Below are positions 11,843-24,729 of a stretch of 64,000 nt of DNA, one piece after another. The notes under the pieces are model-generated. The model saw only the letters and a list, made by a program, of their open reading frames with translations. It was not told the origin of the DNA and made no database searches. The translations under genes and the position numbers were made by a program. The stretch's first letter is position 1, and every line of letters starts with the position of its first letter. The stretch comes from Sanderia malayensis (taxonomy: Eukaryota; Cnidaria; Scyphozoa; Semaeostomeae; Pelagiidae). The DNA is taken from the NCBI GenBank assembly GCA_013076295.1, contig RQOL01000699.1, positions 5,952,001 to 6,016,000 on the forward strand, read 5' to 3'.

Positions 11843-12979
11843 ATACATCTTTATGGACTGTGACCTTGACGTGGTGAAGATGCTTGTGTAACTCTTCAAC
11901 CCATTAGAGCTCTACTAGCTGGAGCACTACCTGCTCCTTTGTAGGGCTACCCTTGCTAGGCAGATCAATGGTTAGAGTTCCGACAAAATCAGTCCGCTTT
12001 ACAAATTTTTAATTAACAAAATATTTGTAAGAAATTCAACTCTCATCAATGAAAAGTTGAAAAACCTCTGTAGTTGTTCAAATTTATTTCTGAGGAGCAT
12101 ATTGTTTATAGTGGATGAGAGCTCTTACAAATCGTAATTTCATTTTCACTTTGTCAATTGATGCATATTATTATTCACATGCATACATAAATGCAACTTG
12201 ATGGCCTCATTCCTTCCCTCGAAGTATTGTTGGTAATTCGAGGTATAGTTCATTAATACCAAGTCAATTGGTAGTGAAATGAATACATACACAGTTCTCA
12301 TACAATCCCCTTTTCCGTTTGTGTACTTTAACACTATAATCTTGCACCGCAGCTCCCCTGTTGCTCGCCGCCATTAAGCTTTCACTTCTGTATCGCAAGT
12401 TTGAAATTTCCGCGCTTTGTAAAGCCCTACTACGCATGCTCCAATGATGCAAAAACGACGTCATGCCAAATTCCAAAGACTTACTACGGTTCATATCCCC
12501 AACAAGAACATAATGAGAGCATGAAGTCGCTAACATTTTTCTTCTTAATTAAATTTATTTTATTATATGTATTTTACTTCGACTTCTTGAAAATTTTGTT
12601 AATTATTTTTCCTTGTCACGATTTGACAAGTCCTGAATCATCATGTCATATAAGTTGGCTTGTTTTCGAATTTGTCAGTTCCTGATTCAGAAGTTGCGCG
12701 GAGTCGAATAGTAGAATGGTTAACTAATAAGAAGTTACCTGCTGGGAAGCCAAGTGGCCCTAAATGTCGATTGTCATGACACTAATGAAAATGGATAGTG
12801 TGAATCATTGAAAATTTTTGTCAGACACAGAATATTGAGCTTGCAGTGCAGACAAAATATTGAACTTGTTAAGGGTATATTCTTTGGGATATTACACTAC
12901 ATAAATTATTGATCCGAACTGCACAAGACATTTGGTCTAACCTTTTGATTTTAAAAACTGAACATACAATGAGGATATT

Positions 12980-13322
12980 TTGACTGGTCTGAACTCTATA
13001 CTGTGGAGAACGGAACGAAGACAAATTAAGAAATTGAGGGCGAATTACAGGAAAGCATTTGACGGTGGAGGTTGCAGTGGTGTGGGCAGAATTTTCATGG
13101 GTCTTTATGACGAGTGGTGTGAGATTTGGGATGGGTTTCCTGCTGTTGAATGTGCTTGCTCTTGGAGTCGAAACCTCTATGGAACTGGATGTAAATAAAC
13201 ACGAGGAAACAACAAATTCAAGCTTAACTACTTCAGAGGAAGCTGGTAGCCTAGCAGAAGAAGGGGAAAGTTGTGATGACTCCCCACATAGAGAGAGCTC
13301 TCAAGGATATGGCAGGTGTTAG
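12980..13322 (+). pseudogene. Harbinger-associated Myb/MADF-like ORF fragment
   Basis: The first part reads IKKLRANYRKAF..GGGCSGVG..LYDEWCEIWDGFPAV, which resembles the Myb/SANT-like (MADF) DNA-binding protein that PIF/Harbinger transposons encode next to their transposase. The frame then shifts, and the expected continuation (GVETSMELD, then an acidic Ser/Glu-rich linker) is found in the next frame to 13322. Its partner transposase remnant lies on the minus strand at 15000-15882, the same convergent arrangement as in the fuller Harbinger copy at 52928-57248. Decayed and non-functional as it stands. Confidence 0.5.
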
Positions 13323-13977
13323 AATGGAGCTAGTTAATAAATTTAATATCTATTAAAGACTCACAACTGACAATAAGGTTGTCAGCAGAAGCACAGTTGT
13401 TGCTAGATCTAGGCAAGCAAGAGTTGGATGTAAAGAAAAGAGCATTGCAAAGAGTGGAAAAATTGGATGAGGAAGAAGGAAGAAGCTAAAATGTTTAAAG
13501 GGCTTATGCAACTTATAAAATTACATATAGTTTTTTTTGCTGAAAGGTATAGAATTCAACATGCTTATCAACATGCCGCAGATAGAATATAAAAAGATTT
13601 TGTAGTTTTTGAGTTATTCATTGTAAAAATAGGGAATTTGGACCAATTCTGTTGAAGAAATTGACGTCGGAATGATGCGCAATCCCAGACACCTTCGCGC
13701 ACAACGGATAACAAAAACAACGAACCGGCCAGACTGAAGAACAACGTGAATATGCAACTTAAAATAGGGAAACAAAACAAATGCTAATAAAGAGTATTAA
13801 AAAAGCATTTCATAGTCGATCATGTGTTGTAGGGAAGGGAACCCAACAGCGCGATTTGGACCAACACTAAATTCGTCTCTCTCCATAAGTCTCGAAACTC
13901 TTCTAAAGATATGGATTGGACCGTAACAGCTGATGACAAAACAGTACAATGAACAAAACTCATATGATTCCATAGAA
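13323..13977. other. Non-coding stretch between Harbinger remnants
   Basis: Probably interior of the old Harbinger element. A Glu/Lys-rich reading near 13430-13490 could be the tail of the Myb-like protein, but it is too degraded to call. Confidence 0.35.
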
Positions 13978-14313
13978 TTAATGTTTAACAGTTGCCAACA
14001 ATTTATTAAATAACAAATGAACTAACCAATTATCAACATAAGTTTTATTTTCAAAATGGGCATCCACCTCTTTCAGAGAGAGGCCTTCGCAACCCGATTC
14101 TTTATCACCACTGCCGTACCCAGCTCTGGGTCTTCTTGCAAGAGGTTTTCCTTCGTGCGAGTTTCGACTATACGAACTGACTACTGAATAGTCTTCGCCT
14201 TTTTCACTATCCTCAAGAAAACTTCCTCCTTCGTTGTCAGAGGAATTTGTTTGAACTACTATTTTCGCAATTCGACATTTTGAAAAGATTTTAGCCAGAC
14301 ACTGTTTCAACAC
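13978..14313 (-). CDS. Unidentified 111-codon ORF
   Basis: An uninterrupted frame with a plausible amino-acid mix: a basic N-terminal part, then an acidic stretch DNEGGSFLEDSEKGED, then RRPRAGYGSGDKESG. No transmembrane segment or known motif was recognised. It sits between the two halves of the old Harbinger element and could be part of it, a host exon, or chance. Confidence 0.2.
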   Translation of the reverse strand: MLKQCLAKIFSKCRIAKIVVQTNSSDNEGGSFLEDSEKGEDYSVVSSYSRNSHEGKPLARRPRAGYGSGDKESGCEGLSLKEVDAHFENKTYVDNWLVHLLFNKLLATVKH

Positions 14314-15002
14314 AGGCCGGGCAGCTCTTCCTCAGAGAACAATAGTTGAAGAACAATAGCTCGGTTCATTCTGACGTCACACTGAACCAAAATCTTCAAC
14401 GTTTTATCTTTTTCAAATTTTGTTAAAATTTCTGTTTTTAATTGAAAGCAACGAAAATTGACTCATAATGTGAGGAAAATATCGCGCTTTTAGCCAGGGG
14501 TGAGATCATTGAAATCGGCGTCGCTTAAATCGAGTTATTAAAAAAACTGCGGCCAAATTTTCCCATACTGACCCCTATAAAAATGATTCGCGTGTCATCA
14601 AAATGACGTCATAGCTCTTGAACAGACCTGGGTGTCTTTGAGCTTGAAATAAAACGTACTTATACTCGTCAAAAAACACTCAAAATAGGTTCATAGTCAT
14701 ACTCAGATCTTTTTCTCTCCATTTCCGTAAAAAAATCGATATGTCATTTTAGGCTGCTTAAGCCCTTTAAAGAAAGAATTTTCGCATTAACATCAGCTGT
14801 GAGCAATGGTTTTAATATGTTTCACCAACTATCCAGAAACAACACTACATATTGGCAAAAGCAGCGACAATACTTAAACCCAACTCAAAGGGGTTACATG
14901 ATAGAAAAAAGAAGCCAGTTTTATATTTTAACAACTAAAAAAGCATATTGCTGGCTGCAATCACATCTTCTCAAACTTTTCATTGCGTAATCCACTAACG
15001 TT

Positions 15003-15882
15003 TTGCAGTACGAATCATGTATAAATAACATGCGGGAGATGTAATAACTTTATGTCCATTTTCCATTCCCGTTCACCAAATCTTGTCTTGAGTTCTCGAA
15101 AAGCATGCTCTAGGACCATTTTAGCTGATGACAGCTTATAGCAAAAAATTTCTCTTCCTCATTTTTGCTACCAGCGGGAAATTCCTTTATCAAGTATGAC
15201 AATGAAAATAAGCAGGGCACCAAGAATGCAAACTGGAACAGGGTCATATCCTTATTTTCACAAATAGAAATTTTTGCTCACACATACACTTTTCATTTCT
15301 GAATTTGCAAAGATTCTTGCATCATGCACACTTCTGGCCATTTTATCAAAACATCAGTGAGACAATGCATATAGTAAAAGGCAGCTCGCGCATTAAGAGT
15401 GTATCTATTCTGTCTATTCAAATAGCCAGTTGTTCCTTTTATTAAAATACGAGTTTTATCAATTGCACCAAAACATTGAGGAAATTCATGGCATTTTAAA
15501 AATCAACTAGTTGCTGCTTGAACTTCTTCTGCTTCTGTTGGAAGTTTAACGTATTTGAATGCAAGATACAGAAAATTACTTTGCTCTGTTTTGGTACAAT
15601 TAAAAAAAATCCAGATATGCAAAATGCACTGGCAACTTTCCTCGTTCTACCTTCATCTGATATGTAGTACAGGGTTGACGGCGAGTTGCATCTCAAAGGA
15701 ACTTGGTATTCTCGCATATTCGTAACTTGTTTTAGCAGAAAAGGCATTCATTGGTTCGAAAGTTCCACGAATGATTTCTTCGACATCCGAAACTTTTCAC
15801 GCCAACCTTTTTGAACAACAATATCCTTGACGAAATTTTTCCGCCACGTACATGCTCTACCCGGTCTTTCCCAAAATCGCCG
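15003..15882 (-). pseudogene. PIF/Harbinger DDE transposase remnant
   Basis: Pieces of a Harbinger transposase in order on the minus strand but in different frames: an N-terminal block with GWREKFRMSKKSF (about 15800-15840), a helix with STLYYISDEGRTRK (about 15640-15680), the first catalytic block FPQCFGAIDKTR (about 15445-15490) and the conserved C-terminal block MVLEHAFRELKTRFGE (about 15070-15125). Several frameshifts and stops separate them, so the gene is dead. With the Myb-like relic at 12980-13322 it marks one old Harbinger insertion. Confidence 0.7.
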
Positions 15883-16809
15883 TGTTTTTCTGTTTCCTTT
15901 TCCCTTCTTTTTCACAAATTTTGCGATCGTGGCAATTCTAAGTGAAAAATCATCGATAGTTCAGCCAGCTTGAAAACTTACTTCTGTTACAAGTGAATTA
16001 GTGCGTCCACGTTGTATGGAAAGAAAATTATGTTCAAATTTCAGCGCCAAATACAACATTTTAGAGCTGCTTCGCTTACCTGACCCTTGCAAATATTTCA
16101 CCGTACCGTGCAAATATTTGTCTCCCTCAAATTGTTAACTCGACCTCTTTCTAACAGGACAAGTTCTTGTACGGCTATCAGGACAAATATTTGTACAGAT
16201 AGGCATATTTCGTGTAACCCTTTCCGTACAAAAACGGTGCCGTGTAAACGGGCCAGAGATTACCCGAAGCTTAGAAGAACTTAACCATTTGGATAACGGC
16301 TCTATACTCTCACCTTGCAATTACTCGGAAGCCTAGGGATATTGGCCAATTAGATTCATCCTCGTTAGCTTATTGTCATCAAGCCCCCTAAACTTTTATC
16401 CAGGTTGACCGATGATGATTCATTCAAGGGTACAAACCTAATCTTGGCTGTATTCTTTTTTGCGTCACGCATTCTTTCCGCATTGATCCTATGGTATTTT
16501 CTGTGCATTCAGCATCGAATTTTCCTCAAATTTAATCATTGCTTATATCAATTACAACTAAAACACTTATTTTTTCCGTTCATGCTTCTGCTCCCCATTT
16601 TACTGCGTTTACTCCATGAAAAAACAATTCACATCACGTGTGCGTATTGTTCACATTGCTGCGATTACCCTTTACATTTACAAATATTTTATTATTTTTA
16701 ATCTCTTAGTTTCCTTCTATCATGTGAAACAAACAAATTGCCAAGTCTCCATGGTTTGAAAATGTTTTAGGATGTTAAATGAGATCTCACCTACTCCCCA
16801 AATCCTATA
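15883..16809. other. Non-coding stretch with a possible Harbinger terminus
   Basis: Between 16083 and 16265 the motif CAAATATTTGT occurs in both orientations (for example 16106-16117 and 16188-16198), and the segment closes with CCGTGTAAACGGGCC (about 16239-16253). The complement, GGCCCGTTTACACGG, resembles Harbinger termini, so this could be the right end of the element whose transposase lies just upstream. No matching left end was found. Confidence 0.35.
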
Positions 16810-17122
16810 GAAAATTTGTTTTCTGTTTATAAAAGAAAGCGGGCTGGGCGGCTACGCGAGGTCTCACTGGAGCAGTACCGAAATCTCGGCAAGCGGGCTG
16901 GGAATTTTCTAAATTGGCAGCCCGTCCCGCTTACCGGGCCAGAAATATGTCTGCTGTGCTGCACATACAGAATGGTTGTTTTAATTGCAAATTTCACGCG
17001 TTACACAAATCATGTTACAATGTCTATTCCGGCAAGCGGGACAAAATTTTCTCACATGAAAAGAACTCACACCTGAATCGCTTTGAGCTGGCTCAGCAAG
17101 AGGGCTCATATGAACAGGCCCT
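16810..17122. mobile_element. Old Harbinger-type MITE related to the copy at 26743
   Basis: The left end TGTTTATAAAAGAAAGCGGGCTGG and the right end CATATGAACAGGCCC followed by TTA resemble the two ends of the better-preserved MITE at 26743-27183. The interior repeats GCGGGCTGG and AAATCTCGG motifs. Ends are eroded, so limits are approximate. Confidence 0.5.
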
Positions 17123-19943
17123 TAAAGATCGGGTAGCTACAATGATGCTCCAAAATGAAAAGTATTGGTATAGCAGAAGTGCAATAAAACTGGCAGTATA
17201 AATACGAGTGCCTACAGTATGGCACAAAAGTTTCAAAAAAGGAGTTCTATTGCCGTGCGTAAATGCACAGGCCGGTCTGAACGGTTTTGATGAAGTAGAG
17301 AGCGCATAATGAATAGCCCCAAAAGTAAAAGTTGTTACAGTTTTTGATGTTGCTTTGCAAGGAAATGCAAACATAATCCCCCAAACCGTATCTATTTTTA
17401 CTGCACAAATCAAATGCTGCACAAATAGGGCATTAAAAGTTGTATCTAAAGAATGGATAATTCTGGTTGTGGTGGTGAAATCAGTGGCCAAATGGCGGCC
17501 ACGAAAAGGCCTATTTTTGTGTTATTGTTGTTATTTCCTTACAGAAAAATATTATTTTTAGGTCAAGTGACATACTGTTTTGCAAGACTTGGCATCCTTG
17601 TCTATTATGCAATTTTTGAAAGAGCCTAGTTAGAAGCTAATTTGTGGTCTTCATCTTACCAATCATTTTACCGCTCAGCGTGGCGAGAATGGACTGTTAC
17701 ATTAACATGCATATCATCTATTGCCAAATAGCCCTTCCCGACACATGTTTTCAAATGGAAAAATAAGCAACAAGGTTTCTGGAAACAATAATTTTTTGAA
17801 GAGCCTTAAAATTTGCAAAAAATTAGGCCTTTATTATTAAATTTGAAAGCTTTGTTTTTAGAACGTCAACAGGCCTTGGTTTTAGAGTGCAGGAGCTACC
17901 TGATTTGCATTTCTCCGCCGTTTAAAATGTACTGTGACATAATCAAAAATTTGATTTGAAAAGCATAATAAACTTAGCTTCGAAATGAGGTACTGGCTGC
18001 TAAATAATATAGAACGTCATCATAACCATGAACTCTTAATTCAAAAACAAAAGTCCATCGACCTCAGTGCACCAGGGCTCTACCTAGATCTGAATGCCGT
18101 AACTCACATCTGGGGGTGAAAATCTAACAAGGAAAGAGCCAGCCCATTAATGATATAAGAATATTTTATTTTGGTAAGGTTGAACTGACACCGACGTAAA
18201 TATATTGATGTATCTATAAAAGCCAATTTTGAGCGAAAATTGCAGTAGCTATAAAGCGACAAAAGAAAAAATGGATTATTTTCTTTGTCGCTTTTAGATT
18301 CAGGGAGATGCAATTTGTCAGTTACGAGTTGGTATTTTAGCATATAAATTTATGCTTTCGAGCTCAAAATCTACCTCCTATATCTAATTACATTTGAATG
18401 GCATGGATAGTGTAATTTCCGTTTTTGAATGTTTTCGGAAAAAGACTGTTCAAACACCCACATCTCCACTCCGTGCTACAAGAGCTCTTCCTTTTTAGCA
18501 CCAGTTGAGTTGTTTCAACTAGTGATTGTACATATAATTGCAAAGCAGTCGTCAACTGATCAGGATATTACATATTTGTTTAAATTTACTTACATTTGTA
18601 TATTTAAAGCATGCCAATTGCCAATTGCTGTGTTTATTCAAGTAGCAAATGGTCAATGGTCAACCTAAGTACGCTTTGCACGAGCTTTGCCTAGTCAAAC
18701 AGACCAATAACACCGCAAGAATAGAAAAAAATTTGCTAGAGCTAGCCCTAAGACAACAACAGAGACAGGATATAATATACAATAGAGTGCCAGCCAGGCT
18801 CCGCGCGGCGAGGCAGTTGGGACGCAATTTTGTGGGAAGGTCATTTGCAAATTTCACTACCTGAAGCTTTATACCTTCAAGAAGCATGATTGGGTATTAC
18901 CGTTTTTCAAACTCAATTGGAGACAGAGACTGGAATCTTGATAATATCATTGTCGGCTCAACATGTTAAAGTTTTATTGCTGAATCGAGTGCATTACTAC
19001 CACATTTAGAAGGGTAGAATTGCATTTCACGGACAACGCCCAACTAGGGTAAGTTAGATCAAATTAATCGGCAATGACCACCTGAGTAAAAATCTATAAT
19101 AAAGTTTGCAGAAAATGCTCGCATTAAAAAGATTTTAGCATCATTTTCACTTGAACTTATCGTTTATTTGGTGTCGGTCTGTATAAGGAGGTGTTGGCCC
19201 CCAATAGAAAGGGGGCTAACTTTTTAATGCGGAGGTCTGCCGCAAACGGTATTGCAGTTTCGTACTCAGGAGGTCATTGCTGATCGATTGACATTTAATT
19301 TACTCCACCTGAGCGTGGTCCCTAAAATGCAAGCCAGCCCGTACTTGGTATCGCCAAATGCTTAGGCCACTTGTTTTAATGCAGCACTGCACTGCAAAAT
19401 ATTGTCTTCTGGAAATAGTAGTAGCTAATGCGTTTGATCCAGCAATAAAGCTTTAATTTGTTGAACCGACAATAATTTTAGGAACATTCAAGTATTTATT
19501 TGAACTCAATCGATAATGAAAACCAAATATTTTACAGTTGAATTGTAAGGTATATGTATTTGATCATAAAGTTTGTCCCGAGACTCTAAAAAGATGACTG
19601 ACCAATGCTTCAACGTTGGTATCAATTTGGCAACATGATGGCGCACTCTGGTATATCTAATATCCTATCTCTATGGAGACAACAGAGTGACAAATATCAG
19701 GCCTGAAGTAAAGGGCACGAAAAGCTTTGTCTATCCCAGGAATTTTGTTCAATAACATGTATCCTTTGGGTAATTAACAGTAATTAAGAAGGGAAAAATT
19801 CGTAGACAACTGACAACTGACAAATCGCAACAGAATATTCGTAACTCGCAACTTAACAGATCTCAAAGAATCTTACGGGTTCATCGTTTTCTTCCAACTT
19901 CTTTTTGTATTCTTGTGTCAACGTATGATTTTCCTTTGTCGTA
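17123..19943. other. Non-coding stretch
   Basis: No gene could be supported. The 132-codon minus-strand frame at 17093-17491 lacks any recognisable domain and overlaps a MITE. Short GC-poor intergenic sequence otherwise. Confidence 0.5.
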
Positions 19944-20004
19944 CCATAGTCAATAGAAAATACTCTGTGTTTATATAGTCAATAGTATTTTCTATTGACT
20001 ATGG
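19944..20004. repeat. Perfect inverted duplication, 21-bp arms, 19-nt spacer
   Basis: 19944-19964 is the exact reverse complement of 19984-20004. It has no transposon context and no target duplication. It belongs to the set of short-spaced perfect palindromes in this window. Confidence 0.9.
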
Positions 20005-23000
20005 TCGTACTGTTTGAGTTTTTCATTACAAGATTTTGCTCAAAAACAATGATTCCAGGCATTTAATTAGCCAGTTAGTGATACAGCATTTGATGCAAGA
20101 GATGCATTTTCTGCTGTTGCATGTTAACACAAGCTTTTGGTTAATATTTATCTATTGTTTTTACGTATGCCACACGGAGAAGGAGAAAAACGTTTTACTT
20201 TGTCGATATTTCAAACATTTGCATATTCAGATTTGTTCTCCCTTGTGCAAAGGAATTGTTTCCAACTCTACCCCTGCGGACTTATTTCTTAGAATTCTTG
20301 TGTACGAGCTCTCAGCTCACAATTTCAAAGAAATTCATTTAATATACCAGCCATTATCCTTACAATTATTTATTTTTAGAAGCTACAATTGGCAGAACTT
20401 GCTGAAAAAAGTCTTGAGGGATAAGGTTGAATAATGATGTGATTAATAATATTTCTTAACTGAAAAAGTAAAATCATCTGCTTACGCCTACGATAGTGCA
20501 CCTATCTGTGCTACAATGGAGAAAATTATAATGCTGGCAGGAACATTTTTGCAAAATTGGCTTATACAAATGAAGTCAATTTAACTGAAAACTAACCTTT
20601 AAAATGCTAGGGCTTTTGAATGTGGAATTGATAAAAAGGGCTACAGTTGGACTTACTCTCGGTGCAAAAGAAAAATTAAATGTTATCTTTGCCTACCGAG
20701 CCATTGACTGCCAGTCGACTGACGTCATGTAAAACATTCCAATATGCTTCTAGGTAGAAATTCTTTTTGTGAATACTCTCCAGTGAAATCAGCGGTCCAT
20801 GTTCCTTCAGAAAATTTAATTAAGCCATGGCCTGCATTTGAAGTTTGCGGCTATGGATTATAGCAACCCCTCAGTGAGATGATAAATCTTTAAATTGTAC
20901 TTTATGCTATGTTATACCCACATTACAAGTGTCTTGCTGATGCTGGAAATTTGCATAGGCCTTCCAAATATAATATCTAGCTGCAGGTTCTATTATAATT
21001 TGTTGTTTATAAAAAATCGAAGAAAAGAATAAAGCGCCTACAAGGTAAAAAAGTCATGGCAAATCCATTAATGACATTTGCAAATAAAAACGAAGATTCA
21101 GATAACTATCACGTTGATGTATAAAGAATGTTATCTTCACTAGATTTTTGGAAAAAGAGCCACAATGCAGTGACTCTTAAAGAACATAATGCCCAAACAT
21201 TTTGACCTGGACATGAATATAATATTTTGCGATTCTAAACTTAAATATTTAGCGATTGTGAACTTAAATGTCTAATTTTTTACGAGGTCACGTTCGTCAA
21301 AATACATGCTAGATGGATTATTCAAATTATTTGAGGACCATCTGCAAGCAAGGCAACATCTAAACAGCTGCTTTCAATATATATTATACACAGTCAACAT
21401 ACGCAAAATAGAATAAAAAGTGAACATGTCAGTAAAGAAACTAAGATAATTCAAGCTTTTCTTCAAGAGATAACAGTATAAAAGGCCTGCACCAAGTAAG
21501 AATGCTCAAAAATCGAATGCTCTGAGTCATAAAAATCAAGTAAGTACAGCTGTTCTTAGATAAGAAAATACAAATAAAGTAGCTACTATAGGCTACTCTC
21601 TTCTGCTGATATAAAATCTATAGACAATCTCCATGCGTTACTTGATACGCTTGTTCAAAATTGCCAATTGAAGACTATTAACTTTCCCCAGAAGAACTGG
21701 TGTAAAATTATTCAAAATTGTAAATCTGGGTAGCCAATTCCTTTGAAAAAATTTAGCATTCTCTAGGAATTTGACATAATATAGGATTATCAGTAGAAAA
21801 TTTTCTATAGTAGTTGCATGTAAGGATATTTCTACACTACAATCAAATCGACAGTACACTTATAAGTTACACCAGAAATAATAAAAATAGTGCAAGGAAA
21901 ATATGTTTGTGGGAATCACTCAATTACTCCAGCTATTCTGGTAGCCGACAAAGTGTGGATATTGTTTTGAACATTTCAAGATTTAAAAACTTTAAATTCT
22001 TAAGATATAGCTAATGGACAGCAAAAGCAGAAAAAGGTTTTTTTTATTGTAATGAACGAATTTAGTTTCTGATCTCAACTAAATGCTGAGCTGGACCGGT
22101 GGAAAGCTTTTCAGTGTTGATAATTTTGATTTTACGAAACATTGGCAATAATATTTTTTCATTTCTGGTTAAACCAAATGCTTTAATTTTTTCACTTGAA
22201 TTTTCCAAGACTATGAATTCTAAGCGACGGGAAAACATTTCATTACTGTCATACTATCTCAAAAAAGTCAGCTGCATATTTTTGTGGCCATCACAAACTC
22301 AATCTGTTTTATTCTTAGGCGGTCATCTTTATGTGATTACAACTAAGCAGCATACCGCAAGTTGATTGGTGAATGCGCAATTTCTTCAATCAATACAATG
22401 TTAACAGCGGTATATGACGTAGTTTGTGCGAACCCGTGTTGTTGTCAATATTGTCTTCTGAAATAAATACAATTTATAGAAATTTCCAAATCTTGTGATT
22501 ACATCAGTGAAACTTGAAGAGTAAATTGTTGATGTTTATTCGCTCATGAAAACTCCAGTCCAACGTATCCGGCAGTGACCAAGTGTAATTGGGTGAAGAT
22601 TGTTCGAGATCAAAAATATGCGCTTTGCCATTAAACGTGAAATGAATGTCTGGTACTAATCTAAAATGAGAATTGTCACCACAACCACTGGGTACCAAAA
22701 CCACAGCATGAAAAGAAAATTGTCAATTTTTGAAACTATAAGCATTGCAAGGAATGACATAGTCCAAATTCTGGAAAAAATAAGTTATCTAAATATTTTT
22801 GAAAAAGCTTGAGAAACAACTGAAATTAGAAAGGCTCGGAAACATCCAGAAAGTATTATGTTTACGGGGATTTGAACAGATATAACGGTAACATAGTGCG
22901 TTCAAAAGGATTAGAAAAAAATCGTTAAAAAACCGTATTGTTTGGTCTTTACTACTTTGGTATGGTTGCTGTAACTATATTTTGAAAACGATAACATGAA

Positions 23001-23120
23001 ATTGTGATCGAAAGATCATAAAGTGTGATGAAATTAAAGCCGTTGGTTTCTTTTCCTTCCTTAGATTAAAATTTTTTTTCACGAGAAGTTGCACATGAAG
23101 CACTACTTCTACTATAAAAA
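20005..23120. other. Non-coding stretch with unassigned open frames
   Basis: Two frames are longer than the background: 20036-20434 (+, 132 codons, Leu/Phe/His rich) and 22504-22704 (-, 66 codons, with FRLVPDIHFTFNGKAHIFDL). Neither was recognised and neither has splice or promoter context that I can defend. Confidence 0.35.
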
Positions 23121-23243
23121 ATAGCCTTTATTGGCCATTGATACTCAAATCTATATTTAACATGGCAGCCAGTGAGCACACATAACGAGTATCTGAAGTA
23201 CAATTATAGCCTTTATTGGCCATTGATACTCAAATCTATATTT
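23121..23243. repeat. Direct repeat of 38 bp
   Basis: 23121-23158 and 23206-23243 are identical (each begins ATAGCCTTTATTGGCCATTG), 47 bases apart. It lies just outside the left limit of the TTAA-element fragment and may be a local tandem duplication. Confidence 0.85.
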
Positions 23244-23256
23244 CAAATCTTATTAA

Positions 23257-23804
23257 GCTTATTTTCAGGTTTTACCCGAACTGTTATGATCAAATAGGAT
23301 GTGAACGAACTTTATATATATAGTTTTTCTTGCCAAAGTAGGAAGAAAAATATTTTTTGAGGGAACAACATGCGGAAAGACACCCACATGTTGATGGCAT
23401 TCTGTTAGCCGTGCCTAGTTTTTTGACGCAGGTAACACTTCATCGGGAGCAATGATGAAAATATTTATTCCTAAAGTAATGAATGATTAGGAACTTCTCA
23501 ATAACACTTGACTTGTTCTAAAGTGTCAATAGGTTCCGATTTGTCACCAATTACGCACTTAACACTGCCCCAATCATGCATTTTTTTGCTTGTGACACTC
23601 TGTTCACGAGCCAAACCTAAAAAAGATTGTTCATCTATGACGTCACGAGGTGAGGATCGAAATCGAGGCTTTTTTAAATTTCAACTTTCGAGAGCCGATA
23701 TCTAGAAAAATACGTCGAATCTGCAGAGATGAATACCACCACTGAATTCAGCGGGTCAAACTTAGTTAATAAAGCTCAACTTGTCAAACCTTTGCAGGTC
23801 TCCT
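23257..23804. mobile_element. Partial copy of the AGGAGACC foldback element (TTAA family)
   Basis: 23257 to about 23460 matches 60746-60957 of the full element. About 23640-23804 matches its right arm, ending GGTCTCCT next to TTAA (23805-23808). The whole left arm is missing and the middle (about 23461-23640) differs. Non-coding. The match to a copy 37 kb away shows this is a multi-copy family. Confidence 0.8.
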
Positions 23805-23813
23805 TTAATCTTG

Positions 23814-24044
23814 CTAGAGTTCTGCGAGTCGCAAATAACGACCATTCGAGATCTCTGAGAGGTTTAGTCTTGAGCCATCTCCCCGTGAATTTTCATTAGC
23901 TAAAATTCTGATTGCCTTCTTTTTCACTCGCTCAATTGATTCCTTTTGAGTTCTAAGGTGTGGGTTCCAAGCTACAGAGGCATATTCTAGGTGAATCCTC
24001 ACTGGGGTGTAGTTAGCGGCACACTTAATCTCCTTTGCACACAT
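23814..24044 (-). pseudogene. LINE reverse transcriptase C-terminal fragment
   Basis: The reading includes HLEYASVAWNPHLRTQKESI followed by a Lys/Arg-rich segment, the layout of the post-catalytic thumb region of jockey/CR1-like non-LTR reverse transcriptases. Only about 75 codons remain, and there is no YADD region upstream. It is a 5'-truncated scrap abutting the TTAA element fragment. Confidence 0.55.
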
Positions 24045-24729
24045 GGAGAGGTTCCTTTTGATAAACCCGAGAGAACTGTGTCCTTAGCTGACAATGTCTT
24101 CTACATCACTTCCTTATTTGAGATTGCAAAAGGGACTGACTGCGATAAGGTATAACAAAGCTACTTGTTGTTCCAGATGTACAGGAAAAATAATGGGGAC
24201 GTGAGTCGCATCAGACTTTTTCGAAGGTATTTATTGTATCATGAAAGTGGTTCTGCAAAAAGATAAAGAGCACCAATAGTTTGAAGAATGAAGCCTAAAA
24301 GACTTGCACTTTCAGAATTGTACAAGGACTGCTAAATGTATCCACCTTGGGAGAAAACAATTAGAAGACCTGAAATAAAGTGACGAGAAAGTTGCATGAA
24401 GTGCTTCATTTCACAATTTGAGAAGTTTGTGATTTTTTGATGGACGAGTAGTAAGTATAGTTGTCATATTCAAATATGATTCAAAAAGGGATATATGAAG
24501 TTTCAAAAAAGTAAGGGAGCGGAAATTTGTAGATCCTAATTCGAAAACTGTACCAAAATTTCTAAAATTTACAAAATATGCACCTCCTTAATGTCCTTAA
24601 TGAAGTTGAAAAATGTGGTCAGAATTTAAATGTAATTTTTGTTACCATGACAACAAAGCAATCATAACGAAAAAGAGAATAGAGAGGAATTGACGAAGAA
24701 TTAAGAATTAAAGTAAATATAGGTGCGTG
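24045..24729. other. Non-coding stretch
   Basis: Nothing recognisable beyond AT-rich sequence. Confidence 0.45.

Larger units (their letters stand above)
11318..12512. repeat. Diverged inverted repeat pair flanking about 0.9 kb
   Basis: CTTGTTGGGGATATGAA near 11321 recurs as its complement near 12490-12508. GCATCATTGGAGCATGCG near 11399 recurs as its complement near 12433-12452. GCGCGGAAATTTCAA near 11467 recurs as its complement near 12398-12412. Three matching blocks in the right order support an old inverted duplication or the decayed ends of a transposon. Both arms can be read as VGDMN followed later by ASLEHA, hinting that the repeated unit was once coding. No known family recognised. 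Confidence 0.45.

Noticed and set aside
17093..17491. Minus-strand ORF of 132 codons
   Set aside because: No motif, Thr/Phe-biased, overlaps the right end of a MITE; no supporting signals.
20036..20434. Plus-strand ORF of 132 codons
   Set aside because: Could be chance in AT-rich DNA; no domain or homology recognised, so only noted in the regional description.
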